Below are positions 42,276 to 51,502 of a stretch of DNA of 64,000 nt, piece by piece (position 1 is the first letter of the stretch; each line of letters begins with the position of its first letter). Below the pieces are notes generated by a model that was given only the letters and a program-made list of their open reading frames with translations, was not told the DNA's origin and did not search any database. This stretch comes from UBA2108 sp002713215 (GTDB lineage Bacteria > Bacteroidota > Bacteroidia > Flavobacteriales_G > Salibacteraceae): NCBI GenBank assembly GCA_937891015.1, contig CALAPY010000058.1:1-64000 (forward strand). Direction: 5' to 3'. The position numbers were made by a program, and so were the translations under genes.

Positions 42276-44738
42276 ATGAAAACACTCTTCGTTGATGTAA
42301 TTCTGCCACTTCCGCTTCCACAACTTTTTACCTACCGGGTTCCAAAGGTGCTCGAAGAGAGTATCCAGGAGAGAGTGCGAGTTGTGGTTCAATTTGGGCG
42401 TTCAAAAATGTATTCCGGATTGGTGGCTAAGATTCACGAAAGAGCGCCTGAGAATTACCAGGCAAAATACATTGAGCAGGTACTGGACGAGAAGCCTATT
42501 GTGCTGGATCTCCAATTGAAGTTTTGGCATTGGTTGGCCGAATATTACATGTGCTCCCTGGGAGAGGTATTAAACGTCGCATTGCCAGCCGGTTTTAAGC
42601 TAAGCAGTGAAACCCTATTACATATCCACCCGGGTTTTTCCGGCGATTTTAAATTACTAAACGACAAAGAGTATTTGGTTGCCGAGGCATTGGAAAATAA
42701 TGATCAACTTACGCTCAAAGAGGTAAGTGATATTTTGGGACAAAAGACAATAATGCCCGTTATTAAAAACCTGATTGAAAAAAAGGTTGCAATTTCAGCC
42801 GAGGACCTCAAATTGAGGTACAAACCTAAAATTGTAGAATACATTCGGTTTACTCCTAAGTACCGAATCGAAGCAAATTTAGAAAGCGGAATTAACGAAT
42901 TATCAAGGGCTCCTAAGCAATTGGAATTGGTTATGATTTACCTGAAGATAAGCGGGTGGCATACTTCCAGCCCTAGGGAAGTAAAGAAGACTCAATTGTA
43001 TAAGGCAGCAGGAGCCTCTTTGGCACAGGTTAAGTCATTAATCAGTAAGGAGTTTCTCGAAGTATACGAAAAAGAGGAAGGAAGGCTTTCAGTATTTGAT
43101 GATGAGATTATAGCTGAAAACGAATTAAACCAATTGCAGTCTACGGCTCTTGAAGAAATAAAGGGTCATTTTAAAAGTTTGCAAACTGTGTTACTCCATG
43201 GAATTACTTCTTCGGGCAAAACCGAGATTTACATTAGATTGGCCAAGGAGCAAATAAAACTAGGCAAGAAGGTTATCTACCTGGTTCCCGAAATTGGCCT
43301 TACCACTCAGCTGGTAAATCGTTTAAAAATTCGTTTTGGCAACCGGCTGGGAGTATATCATAGCAAGTTCAACGAGAATGAACGTGTAGAAACATGGAAC
43401 AATGCCATATTTAATGATTCTTATGATATTATTATCGGGGCGCGGTCGACACTCTTTGTTCCTTTGGATAACCTGGGCTTGATAATAGTTGACGAAGAGC
43501 ACGAAACCTCTTACAAGCAGTACGATCCGCAACCTCGATACCACGCACGTGATGCCGCTATAGTTCTCGGCATTCAAACCGATGCTAAAGTTTTATTGGG
43601 ATCTGCCACCCCAAGCATTGAATCTTATTATAATGCACAAAAGGGAAAAATTGGATTAGTTAAGCTGGACAGAAGATTTGGAGATGTCGAGTTACCCGAT
43701 ATTCATGTGGCAGATTTAAAAATGGCTCATCAAAAACATTTGATGAAAGCCAATTTGAGCCCGGAGTTATTTGATGCTATCCAAGCAGCACTATCCAGAA
43801 AAGAGCAGGTAATTCTCTTTCAAAACCGGCGCGGTTTTTCTCCAATTATGCGTTGCGAAACATGCGGTTGGACCCCGGAATGTAAAAGCTGTGATATAAC
43901 TCTGACCTATCATAAATACCGCAACCAATTAAGTTGTCATTATTGTGGATACGCCATTCCAGTTCCCAATGAATGTGGAAAATGCGGTTCATCGAAATTG
44001 AGGTTAGCAGGGTTTGGAACAGAGAAAGTAGAAGAAGATTTGGAAATTTTCTTTCCTGATGCTACTGTAGTTAGAATGGATTTGGATACAACAAGGAATA
44101 AAAATTCCTACCAACGAATTATTCAGGATTTCGAGGATAGAGAAATCGATATTTTGGTTGGGACACAAATGATATCCAAGGGATTGGATTTTGAAAACGT
44201 AAGTTTGGTAGGTATTTTAAGTGCCGATAGTATGCTTAGCTACCCGGACTTTAGAGCTTTTGAAAGATCATACCAGCTAATGACTCAGGTAGCGGGAAGA
44301 GCAGGCCGAAAAAAGCAAAAAGGCCATGTAATTATACAGGCTTTCGAACCAAATCATTTCATCGTTAATAAAGTGGTAGAAGGGGACTATGACGGAATGG
44401 TAAACAATCAATTGATTCATAGGAAACAATTTGATTACCCTCCATATAGCCGAATGATAAAAATTACGCTAAAACACAAAAACCAGTCGATCGTTAAAAA
44501 TGGAAGCCAGAATCTGGCGTTTGTTCTAAGGAAAATACTTGGGAATAGGGTACTGGGACCGGAAACTCCAGCAATTTCACGAATAAGGAATTTTTACCTG
44601 GAAAACCTAATTATTAAACTTCCTCGATCCGGATCGAATTCCAAAATGAAGGAAAATATTGCAGAAGTTTTGGATGACTTTTCCAACCAAAAGCAATTTA
44701 AATCGTTAAGAATCGTACTGGATGTGGACCCAATTTAA
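42276..44738 (+). CDS. priA: Primosomal replication-restart helicase PriA
   Basis: An 820-aa superfamily-2 3'-5' DNA helicase. The start at 42276 (MKTLFVDVILPLPLPQLFTY) gives the classic PriA N-terminal 3'-binding domain; a TTG at 42267 would overlap the promoter box. Helicase motifs: Walker A GITSSGKTE (about 309-317), Walker B IIVDEEHE (about 404-411) and SATPSIESY. The zinc-binding insertion carries the paired cysteines RCETCGWTPECKSC, SCHYCGY and ECGKCGS. PriA reloads the replisome at stalled forks. It stands alone, with the small barrel genes downstream. Confidence 0.95.
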   Translation: MKTLFVDVILPLPLPQLFTYRVPKVLEESIQERVRVVVQFGRSKMYSGLVAKIHERAPENYQAKYIEQVLDEKPIVLDLQLKFWHWLAEYYMCSLGEVLNVALPAGFKLSSETLLHIHPGFSGDFKLLNDKEYLVAEALENNDQLTLKEVSDILGQKTIMPVIKNLIEKKVAISAEDLKLRYKPKIVEYIRFTPKYRIEANLESGINELSRAPKQLELVMIYLKISGWHTSSPREVKKTQLYKAAGASLAQVKSLISKEFLEVYEKEEGRLSVFDDEIIAENELNQLQSTALEEIKGHFKSLQTVLLHGITSSGKTEIYIRLAKEQIKLGKKVIYLVPEIGLTTQLVNRLKIRFGNRLGVYHSKFNENERVETWNNAIFNDSYDIIIGARSTLFVPLDNLGLIIVDEEHETSYKQYDPQPRYHARDAAIVLGIQTDAKVLLGSATPSIESYYNAQKGKIGLVKLDRRFGDVELPDIHVADLKMAHQKHLMKANLSPELFDAIQAALSRKEQVILFQNRRGFSPIMRCETCGWTPECKSCDITLTYHKYRNQLSCHYCGYAIPVPNECGKCGSSKLRLAGFGTEKVEEDLEIFFPDATVVRMDLDTTRNKNSYQRIIQDFEDREIDILVGTQMISKGLDFENVSLVGILSADSMLSYPDFRAFERSYQLMTQVAGRAGRKKQKGHVIIQAFEPNHFIVNKVVEGDYDGMVNNQLIHRKQFDYPPYSRMIKITLKHKNQSIVKNGSQNLAFVLRKILGNRVLGPETPAISRIRNFYLENLIIKLPRSGSNSKMKENIAEVLDDFSNQKQFKSLRIVLDVDPI

Positions 44739-44786
44739 CCTGCGATTGACTGAATTTCGTTAAATTGCGCTGCGATCTACCATTTG

Positions 44787-45728
44787 ATGAATAAGCTATT
44801 AGTATTATTAATATCGTTAGCGATTCTTGGGAATCTTAGTGCTCAAAAAAAGCATAAACCAAAATTCAAGAGCCGATACACTCAAAAGAATTGGGATAAC
44901 TATAGGCATGAAATAGAGTTTGGTGTCGGAGTGACTAATTACCTTGGAGATTTAGGAGGTAATGACGGTAAGGCGGCTCAGTTTTCTCCAAAAGATGTGG
45001 AGATTAGTCAATCCAGGTACGGCTTTATGCTCGCCTATCGCTACAATTTGAATAGAAGCTTTGCAGTTCGACCCCAGCTCTTTTACGGAAAAGTATCGGG
45101 TAGTGATCAACTGACAAAAAACCCCGAAAGAAATTATCGAAACCTGGCGTTTTCCTCCACTCTTATTGAGTTCTTGGTTATGGGAGAGTATCATTTACTT
45201 AGGGCCGACCGTGGTCATCGTTTCTATCGAAAGGGGGTTATAGGTAAACCGGGTAAGCGAATTTCGTTATCGGTTCACCTGGGGGCAGGCTTTTTCTATT
45301 ACAACCCCAAGTATGGAGGGGTTGAATTACGTCCTTTAAGTACAGAGGGACAAGGTCTTGAAGGCGGCCCAAAACCCTACAAGAAAATGGCTTTGGCTTT
45401 TCCCTGGGGATTTAGTGCAGGTTATCAGTTATCTAAAACCCTGAGAGCGGGCTTTGACTTCACCTATCGATTTACAAATACCGACTATATTGATGATGTT
45501 GGAGGGACCTACTACAATAAAGAAAAAATTAGATCGGAGAAAGGAGACTTGGCAGCGGAAATGTCTAACAGGAGTGATGGTTCAAGTCCCGGTAATACCC
45601 TTCCCGGATCACCTAGAGGGGGCAATAAAGGCAACGATAGCTATTTTATGTTGTCGGCAATTGTAACATATACGCCAGTTGTGCGTTCTCATGGTATTCA
45701 TAAACGAAGAAAGAGGGCTAAATTTTAA
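44787..45728 (+). CDS. Outer-membrane beta-barrel protein (DUF6089/PorG-like), tandem paralogue 1
   Basis: A 313-aa protein with signal peptide (MNKLLVLLISLAILGNLSA). The barrel starts with EIEFGVGVTNYLGDLGGND and continues with strands such as FMLAYRYNLNRSFAVRPQLFYG. Characteristic later segments are GVELRPLSTEGQGLEGG and the long loop EKIRSEKGDLAAEMSNRSDG followed by SPGNTLPGSPRG. N-terminal features resemble the PorG/DUF6089 family tied to T9SS, but that family assignment is by eye. The ATG at 44787 is chosen over the TTG at 44784. The next gene is a paralogue. Confidence 0.7.
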   Translation: MNKLLVLLISLAILGNLSAQKKHKPKFKSRYTQKNWDNYRHEIEFGVGVTNYLGDLGGNDGKAAQFSPKDVEISQSRYGFMLAYRYNLNRSFAVRPQLFYGKVSGSDQLTKNPERNYRNLAFSSTLIEFLVMGEYHLLRADRGHRFYRKGVIGKPGKRISLSVHLGAGFFYYNPKYGGVELRPLSTEGQGLEGGPKPYKKMALAFPWGFSAGYQLSKTLRAGFDFTYRFTNTDYIDDVGGTYYNKEKIRSEKGDLAAEMSNRSDGSSPGNTLPGSPRGGNKGNDSYFMLSAIVTYTPVVRSHGIHKRRKRAKF

Positions 45729-45783
45729 ACGCTTAATTTTACTTCATGGAATTGAGTTCACTGCTCAACAACTATAAACTATT

Positions 45784-46728
45784 TTGAAACGGGTTTCGAT
45801 AATATTTCTATTTGTCTTTGTGGTCAGTATTGATGCAATGAGTCAATATTACGATAAGGCCAATATGTGGCGAAAAAGCCGTAATGAAGTGTTATTGGGA
45901 GTTGGCGTTGGAAATTACCTCGGAGAATTAGGAGGGGGTAGTGGTGGTGGACGAAAATGGCTATTGGACATGGAGTGGAGTCAAATGAAGTTCTCCTGGC
46001 AGATGGGCTATCGTTACAACATGAGCTATAGACTGGCAACTCGATTTAATTTTGCATGGGTAAAGGTTGCTGGAAACGACCAATTAACAACTAACCCCCA
46101 AAGGAATTATAGAAATTTGTCCTTCAAGTCGGATATTTTTGAATTGTCATTGTTAATTGATTACTACATTTTTAGGGCTAAGCCAGGTCACGTATATCAC
46201 ATAAAAGGCGCGAAAGGACACAAAGGAATGCCCTTCGATGTTATAGCATTTGTTGGTGTTGGAGGTTTTTATTTTAGGTCGAAGTCCGACGGTGTTGCAC
46301 TACGGCAATTGAGCACCGAAGGTCAGGGACTGGAAGGTGGGGCCAAAAAGTATTCTCCTATTTCAGTAAGTTTCCCATTTGGGTTATCGTTTAACTATGT
46401 TTATTACAAAAACGTAAAATTTGGACTAGATTTTTCTTATCGATTTACATTAACGGATTACATTGACGATGCCAGTACGGTGTACTATGACAACGACAAG
46501 TTACGCTCAGAAAAAGGTGAATTGAGCGCAGAAATGGCTGATAAGTCTGATGGAAGCATGCCTGGTAATACCATGGCCGGTTCTCCAAGGGGTAACCCGA
46601 AGAATAAAGATCATTACTTTACCGCTTTGTTCACGGTTACTTATAACTTATCCGCTTTAAAGAAAAAGGTTTACCGTCCCGGAGGGAAACATTCCTTCAA
46701 TAAAAAGAGAAACAAAGCAAGGTTCTAG
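45784..46728 (+). CDS. Outer-membrane beta-barrel protein (DUF6089/PorG-like), tandem paralogue 2
   Basis: A 314-aa protein starting at a TTG (45784, MKRVSIIFLFVFVVSIDAMSQ); no in-frame ATG precedes the signal peptide. It shares with the preceding gene the segments LGVGVGNYLGELGGG, MGYRYNMSYRLATRFNF, GVALRQLSTEGQGLEGG and DKLRSEKGELSAEMADKSDG plus MPGNTMAGSPRG, so the pair is a tandem duplication. The conserved GSPRG loop at the same place in both suggests an exposed or binding element. It ends 2 nt from the convergent barrel gene. Confidence 0.7.
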   Translation: MKRVSIIFLFVFVVSIDAMSQYYDKANMWRKSRNEVLLGVGVGNYLGELGGGSGGGRKWLLDMEWSQMKFSWQMGYRYNMSYRLATRFNFAWVKVAGNDQLTTNPQRNYRNLSFKSDIFELSLLIDYYIFRAKPGHVYHIKGAKGHKGMPFDVIAFVGVGGFYFRSKSDGVALRQLSTEGQGLEGGAKKYSPISVSFPFGLSFNYVYYKNVKFGLDFSYRFTLTDYIDDASTVYYDNDKLRSEKGELSAEMADKSDGSMPGNTMAGSPRGNPKNKDHYFTALFTVTYNLSALKKKVYRPGGKHSFNKKRNKARF

Positions 46729-46730
46729 GC

Positions 46731-47507
46731 CTACCTGTTTTTCGACCGACCGCTCTTTCTTTCATTTCTTTTCAGTTCCTGTTCTTTAGGATCAACGTGA
46801 AAGAAATACCTTAAATCCAAGGTAAGGTAATTGCCGTTGGCAATGTTCAGCATTAGTAAGGGTCTAGAGTTGGGGTCATTTGCATCATATTCGTATTGCA
46901 TTAAAAACCCATACATATCTCCAAACGTTCTGTGGTAGGTGCCGCCAATATAAAATGCACCAGCTTTTTCAGTACGCCATTCCCAACCTATATTGGCTGT
47001 TAGTGCGCCAATGATCCAGTCTTTTCGTTTTCCCTCCATAAGCACGCGGTTATCTTCACTTAATACGGCAACATTACTGGGTAAAATATCAGCAACAAAA
47101 CCAAATGAGGCATCCATAAAAATTTGCTTGCTCAATTGAACATATACCAGCCCCTGAAGAGGAATCTCATAGCCAATCACCCCATAATCCTGACTAAATG
47201 AATAGTTTTTTGAAGGATCCTTTACGTCCAAATTAAAATTACGCTTCGTAAAACCAATTCCGGTTTCCACTGCGAGCATTTTTGTGAAATTGTGCCGGAT
47301 AACCATACCTGCGTTATATCCAAAAAGCTTGGTAGTTGTATATTCTATGTTATTTTCAACTTGTTGGGGATCACCTTCGTTAATTAAACTTCCGGCAATC
47401 ATGGGTTTATAGGTAATACCAAAGGAAGTCAGGTTTTTCTGTGCCAGGCAACTATAGGTTGCAGCGAGAAGAAGTAAGACAAGTACGTGTTTATAAATAA
47501 GATTCAT
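46731..47507 (-). CDS. Outer-membrane beta-barrel protein (porin/PorT-like)
   Basis: A 258-aa protein. The start at 47507 (MNLIYKHVLVLLLLAATYSCLAQ) gives a proper signal peptide; an upstream in-frame start at 47657 would add 50 non-signal residues and overlap the next gene. Strands typical of an 8-stranded barrel follow (MVIRHNFTKMLAVETGIGFTKRNF, IPLQGLVYVQLSKQIFMDASFGF, AFYIGGTYHRTFGDMYGF), with a charged C-terminus (KEQELKRNERKSGRSKNR) that is unusual for a barrel end. Confidence 0.7.
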   Translation of the reverse strand: MNLIYKHVLVLLLLAATYSCLAQKNLTSFGITYKPMIAGSLINEGDPQQVENNIEYTTTKLFGYNAGMVIRHNFTKMLAVETGIGFTKRNFNLDVKDPSKNYSFSQDYGVIGYEIPLQGLVYVQLSKQIFMDASFGFVADILPSNVAVLSEDNRVLMEGKRKDWIIGALTANIGWEWRTEKAGAFYIGGTYHRTFGDMYGFLMQYEYDANDPNSRPLLMLNIANGNYLTLDLRYFFHVDPKEQELKRNERKSGRSKNR

Positions 47508-47632
47508 TGTCTGGGCGGCTAAATTATATAATTGAACTCTAGCTGTACATTTGTTTGTGTAATTGGATGCATTTAATGGATGACGCATAACCGGGTTTAT
47601 TATTATACTAAACAATGAATTAGGTAACACGA

Positions 47633-50600
47633 GTGGGTTTAACGGTTTATAAATCATCGGCAGGATCTGGTAAAACGTTTACCCTGGTTAAGGAGTATCT
47701 AAAAATTGCTCTCAAACAGGCCAGGGGTTCTGGCATTAAATCTATACTGGCACTAACCTTTACCAACAAGGCAGCTCTGGAAATGAGGAAAAGAATCGTA
47801 AAGTACCTCTACGAACTCTGCGACGAAAACCTTCGGCAGGAAAGCAATATGTATGAGTTGTTGCTTCACGATAAAGAGTTGGGGTACGACCATACTGAAT
47901 TGATTGATAGGGCCAAACAACTTTTGCATCAATTGCTTCATCAGTACTCTTTGTTTTCGGTAAGCACCATAGATCGATTTAGCCATGGAATAATTCGTAC
48001 TTTTTCCAACGAGCTGGGTCTTACCAATGATTTTGAGATTGACCTTGAAGTAGAAGAATTGCTTCGCGATGCCATTGAAAACCTGATAGGTAGGGCGGGC
48101 CATGATTCGGAATTGACCGATTTTTTAACCCGTTTCTCGCTGGATCGTATTGAGAACGATCAATCCTGGAGAATTGAGGACGAAATTTTTAATTCGAGCA
48201 GGTTTATTGCCTATGAAAATGCCGATGAATACCTAGAACCACTTTCCAAACTTAGTCTGACAGAATTAAGCCAGATTCAAAAGCAACTACGAAAAAAGGT
48301 TAGGCATTTTGAGAAAACGCTTCTTGAACTGGGGCAACAAGGATTAGATCTTATTTCTGCCAATAACCTGCAGGTTAAGGATTTTTACTTTGGAAGTACC
48401 GGTGGTTTACCCTCTTACTTTAGCAAACTGAATAAGGTTTCGTATTCAAAACTGGAAGGAGCAAGGTTATTAAAAACAGTAGAGGAAGACGTATGGTATA
48501 CGGATAAGGCAGAAGACTCGATCAAAACAAAAATTGACTCGATTAAAGATCAGTTGCTCAATATCTATACGCAAACCAAAGGAGTATTCGAAACTGATTA
48601 TCCAGGTTATGTTTTGGAAAAAGCCGTGTTGAAGAATTTTTATGCTACTGCTTTAATCAACGAGGTTTACCGGGAGTTTGAACGTTTGAAGGTTGAACGA
48701 AATATACTCCCCATATCTGATTTTAATAAACTTATTGGAGACATTGTAAACGACCAGGAAGCACCATTCATTTATGAACGAATTGGAAATCACTACACCA
48801 ATTTCTTGATTGATGAATTTCAGGATACTTCTCGATTGCAGTGGAAGAACCTTATGCCATTGGCTGAAAACAGCCTGGCTACCAATCAAAATAACCTGGT
48901 GGTTGGTGATGGAAAACAAGCCATATACAGGTGGAGGGGAGGTGAAGTTGAGCAGTTTGTTAAACTTCCATTTGTACGAGGTGCAGCAGACAACGAAATT
49001 CTTCAGCAACGGATAAGTTTTATAAAGGAGTTTGTACAAGAGCAATTCTTAACCGTTAATTATCGAAGCAAGAGAAACATTGTTCAATTCAATAACCGGT
49101 TATTTTCCACTATTGCAAGCGAAAAAGGAGAGCTTATTCAGTTTATATACAAAGGAATAGAGCAAGAGTTTTTATCGAATAATACGGGTGGTTATGTTGA
49201 AGTAAGGGTTAAAGATGAGTCAATAAAGGATGATGAGACCTTTGATGAATTTAACCTAAAGGAGACTATTCAGGCGATTTATGGAGCCAGAGAACAAGGT
49301 TATAATTTTGGTGATATAGCCATACTCTGTCGTCGAAATCCCAGCCTAATTTATTTGGCCGATAAACTGGCAGAAGAGGGAATTCCGATAGTGAGTTCAG
49401 AAGCGTTGTTGATTGATAAAAGTCCCGGTGTTCGGTTGTTAAATACTTACCTGAAGTTGATCCTGGATCCAAACGACAAGCACGAACAATTACGTTTTTT
49501 ATTCTTATTGAAAAGAGTCCGTGGAATCGATGGAGATCCGTTTCCGTTGGCACAATCGGTAATGAAAAATCCGAGTCGGGAAAACCTGGAACTAATAACA
49601 TCATCACTTGGGTATTCCATTTCTTTCAACTTTCTGGGAAATGATGCCTATGAGTTAATTGAGCAAGGAATTGTACAATTAAAAATGAATAGTAAGTCCG
49701 ATGAGTACCTACTGGCTTATCTGAATATTGCACATGAATATTTCCAAAAAAATACGGTTTCACTTTCCGGGTTTCTTGTCCATTTCGAAGAAAATCGGAG
49801 GAAGTTTAGTTTGGATTTGCCTGATGGAATAGATGCGGTAAAACTGCTTACTATTCACAAGGCCAAGGGCCTGGAGTTTCCGGTGGTGATATTCCCATTT
49901 GCCAATTACATGTATGGATTTAGGCAAAGCATGTGGTTGAAATTGGACGGTGATATAGAAGGACTTCCCAGCTTTCTGGTCAACAAAAACAAAGAGATTA
50001 ATTCTACCCGCTTTGCAGACCAGGCCAGAGAAGAGGACGAGCATGTAATGCTTGATGAACTAAACATTTTATACGTTGTATGTACCCGTGCGATAGACCA
50101 GTTGCACATTTTTACCAGCAGTGGAGGGCGCAAGAATTTTAGCAGGCTTTTTCTTCCTACATTGCGAAATATGGAAGGATGGACTACTGATGATACTTTT
50201 AAACTGGGGAATAAAGAGGCCGTAATAAAAAAGACGAATAGTAAGGGATTAAGACAGGAAAACAATTTGCCAGGTATGTTTAGTTTTCCGGAGTTAGGTA
50301 GGTTCAACTACCTCTACCCTCAAAACGAAGGAGCACTCAACGGAGAAAGCCCAGGAATTTTAGGAGATTGTGTGCGCTATACACTGGCAAATATTATTGG
50401 AATAAAAGATATAGAATCAGCCATTGAGAGGTCGGTGTTTAAGTTTCAACTTGACTCCACAACAAGCGAATTACTTTCCGGAAAAATTAATGAACTGATA
50501 AGTAATCCTACCATTCGATCGTTTTTTGAAGCCGAAGATGCAAAAACAGAGGTTGAGTTTATTGGCGCCAACGGAACAGTGATTCGGCCAGATAGGTTGG

Positions 50601-50770
50601 TTACGTTGAATGGTCAACGTATTGTTATTGAATACGAGACTGGAGAACCTTCGGAAGATCATAAGGCGCGGTTGCAGGATTATCATGCAATAATTTCTTC
50701 CGTTTATAATGAACCGATTAATGCCTACCTGGTCTATGCTGAAAATATTGAATTAATTCAAGTTGTATGA
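47633..50770 (+). CDS. UvrD/RecB-type (AddA-like) helicase with degraded nuclease tail
   Basis: A 1045-aa superfamily-1 helicase. Motifs: Walker A SSAGSGKT (8-15), TFTNKAA (42-48), FLIDEFQDTS (391-400), VGDGKQAIYRWRG (424-436), LTVNYRSKRNIVQF, LLTIHKAKGLEFPVVIFP and LDELNILYVVCTRA. It matches the AddA/RecB family of double-strand-break repair. The C-terminal RecB-type nuclease segment is altered: RPDRLV (D987) then IVIEYETG (E1000, E1002) where the family has an acidic-x-Lys, so the catalytic Lys is missing. The GTG start at 47633 follows an in-frame TAG. No AddB partner is adjacent. It ends in an ATGA overlap with an acetyltransferase gene. Confidence 0.88.
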   Translation: MGLTVYKSSAGSGKTFTLVKEYLKIALKQARGSGIKSILALTFTNKAALEMRKRIVKYLYELCDENLRQESNMYELLLHDKELGYDHTELIDRAKQLLHQLLHQYSLFSVSTIDRFSHGIIRTFSNELGLTNDFEIDLEVEELLRDAIENLIGRAGHDSELTDFLTRFSLDRIENDQSWRIEDEIFNSSRFIAYENADEYLEPLSKLSLTELSQIQKQLRKKVRHFEKTLLELGQQGLDLISANNLQVKDFYFGSTGGLPSYFSKLNKVSYSKLEGARLLKTVEEDVWYTDKAEDSIKTKIDSIKDQLLNIYTQTKGVFETDYPGYVLEKAVLKNFYATALINEVYREFERLKVERNILPISDFNKLIGDIVNDQEAPFIYERIGNHYTNFLIDEFQDTSRLQWKNLMPLAENSLATNQNNLVVGDGKQAIYRWRGGEVEQFVKLPFVRGAADNEILQQRISFIKEFVQEQFLTVNYRSKRNIVQFNNRLFSTIASEKGELIQFIYKGIEQEFLSNNTGGYVEVRVKDESIKDDETFDEFNLKETIQAIYGAREQGYNFGDIAILCRRNPSLIYLADKLAEEGIPIVSSEALLIDKSPGVRLLNTYLKLILDPNDKHEQLRFLFLLKRVRGIDGDPFPLAQSVMKNPSRENLELITSSLGYSISFNFLGNDAYELIEQGIVQLKMNSKSDEYLLAYLNIAHEYFQKNTVSLSGFLVHFEENRRKFSLDLPDGIDAVKLLTIHKAKGLEFPVVIFPFANYMYGFRQSMWLKLDGDIEGLPSFLVNKNKEINSTRFADQAREEDEHVMLDELNILYVVCTRAIDQLHIFTSSGGRKNFSRLFLPTLRNMEGWTTDDTFKLGNKEAVIKKTNSKGLRQENNLPGMFSFPELGRFNYLYPQNEGALNGESPGILGDCVRYTLANIIGIKDIESAIERSVFKFQLDSTTSELLSGKINELISNPTIRSFFEAEDAKTEVEFIGANGTVIRPDRLVTLNGQRIVIEYETGEPSEDHKARLQDYHAIISSVYNEPINAYLVYAENIELIQVV

Positions 50771-51210
50771 CCTTTGAAATAAAGCATTGGGACGAACTTT
50801 CAAAAGATGAGCTTTACGACATCATTCAGCTTAGAATTGAGGTTTTTGTTATAGAACAAGATTGCCCCTATCAGGAGTGCGATGGAACAGACCGGGTAGC
50901 TTTTCATCTATTGATTCAACAGAATGAAGAACTCATCGGTACAGCACGAATTATCCCAAAGGAAGGAGACCGGGTAGCACTTGGAAGAATTGTAATTAAG
51001 AAGAAAAACCGAATGGAAGGCATTGGAAAAAGGCTGATGAAATCGTGCCTGGAATACACTAGGGAGGTATTGCATGCAAAACGGGTCACCATGTCAGCCC
51101 AAACTTATCTGATCAAGTTTTATTCTGAATTTGGATTTGAAACCCGAGGAGAAGAATACCTCGAGGATGACCTTCCGCATATAGCCATGGAGTTAACCTT
51201 AGGTAGTTGA
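50767..51210 (+). CDS. elaA: ElaA-type GNAT acetyltransferase
   Basis: A 147-aa GNAT protein of the ElaA family. Typical segments: IKHWDELSKDELYDIIQLRIEVFVIEQDCPYQECDGTD (start), LIGTARIIPKEG, ALGRIVIKKKNRMEGIGKRLMK (the acetyl-CoA loop around residue 90) and SAQTYLIKFYSEFGFETRGEEYLEDDLPHIAMEL. It transfers an acetyl group from acetyl-CoA to an amine; the substrate is unknown. Its ATG overlaps the helicase stop by 4 nt (ATGA). Confidence 0.88.
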   Translation: MTFEIKHWDELSKDELYDIIQLRIEVFVIEQDCPYQECDGTDRVAFHLLIQQNEELIGTARIIPKEGDRVALGRIVIKKKNRMEGIGKRLMKSCLEYTREVLHAKRVTMSAQTYLIKFYSEFGFETRGEEYLEDDLPHIAMELTLGS

Positions 51211-51441
51211 GGAGTGGCGCATTCTTATTTCTTCAAATTCTTCTTTCGACATTTCTGACCAGATATCGTCCTTGCATTTAATCATGTCCTGAATTCGAAG
51301 TTTTTCAGGATATTGATGAGCCTTTACCGCATGAATGTGAATTTCGGAACCAACAAGTTGAAGCTCCTCAAACTCATTGTTTGAGTTAATTTTGTAATAG
51401 GATAAACCACTAAAATACTTGCGATATACAGGGAATTGCAT
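51199..51441 (-). CDS. Uncharacterised 80-aa protein
   Basis: A small soluble protein (MQFPVYRKYFSGLSYYKINSNNEF) with an acidic/basic C-terminus (DDIWSEMSKEEFEEIRMRHSSTT). No motif was recognised, but the composition is coding-like and a TAnnTTTG box lies immediately upstream. It overlaps the end of the acetyltransferase gene by 12 nt in convergent orientation. Confidence 0.6.
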   Translation of the reverse strand: MQFPVYRKYFSGLSYYKINSNNEFEELQLVGSEIHIHAVKAHQYPEKLRIQDMIKCKDDIWSEMSKEEFEEIRMRHSSTT

Positions 51442-51445
51442 CCGG

Positions 51446-51453
51446 CAAAATTA
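51446..51453 (-). promoter_or_regulatory. -7 box (TAATTTTG) of the 80-aa gene
   Basis: Exact TAnnTTTG match 4 nt before the ATG at 51441; transcription would start at or very near the start codon. Confidence 0.4.
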
Positions 51454-51502
51454 TAGTTTGATCTGCAAAGTAATTGTCATTAATTGAGCTTAACGAAATA
51501 GA

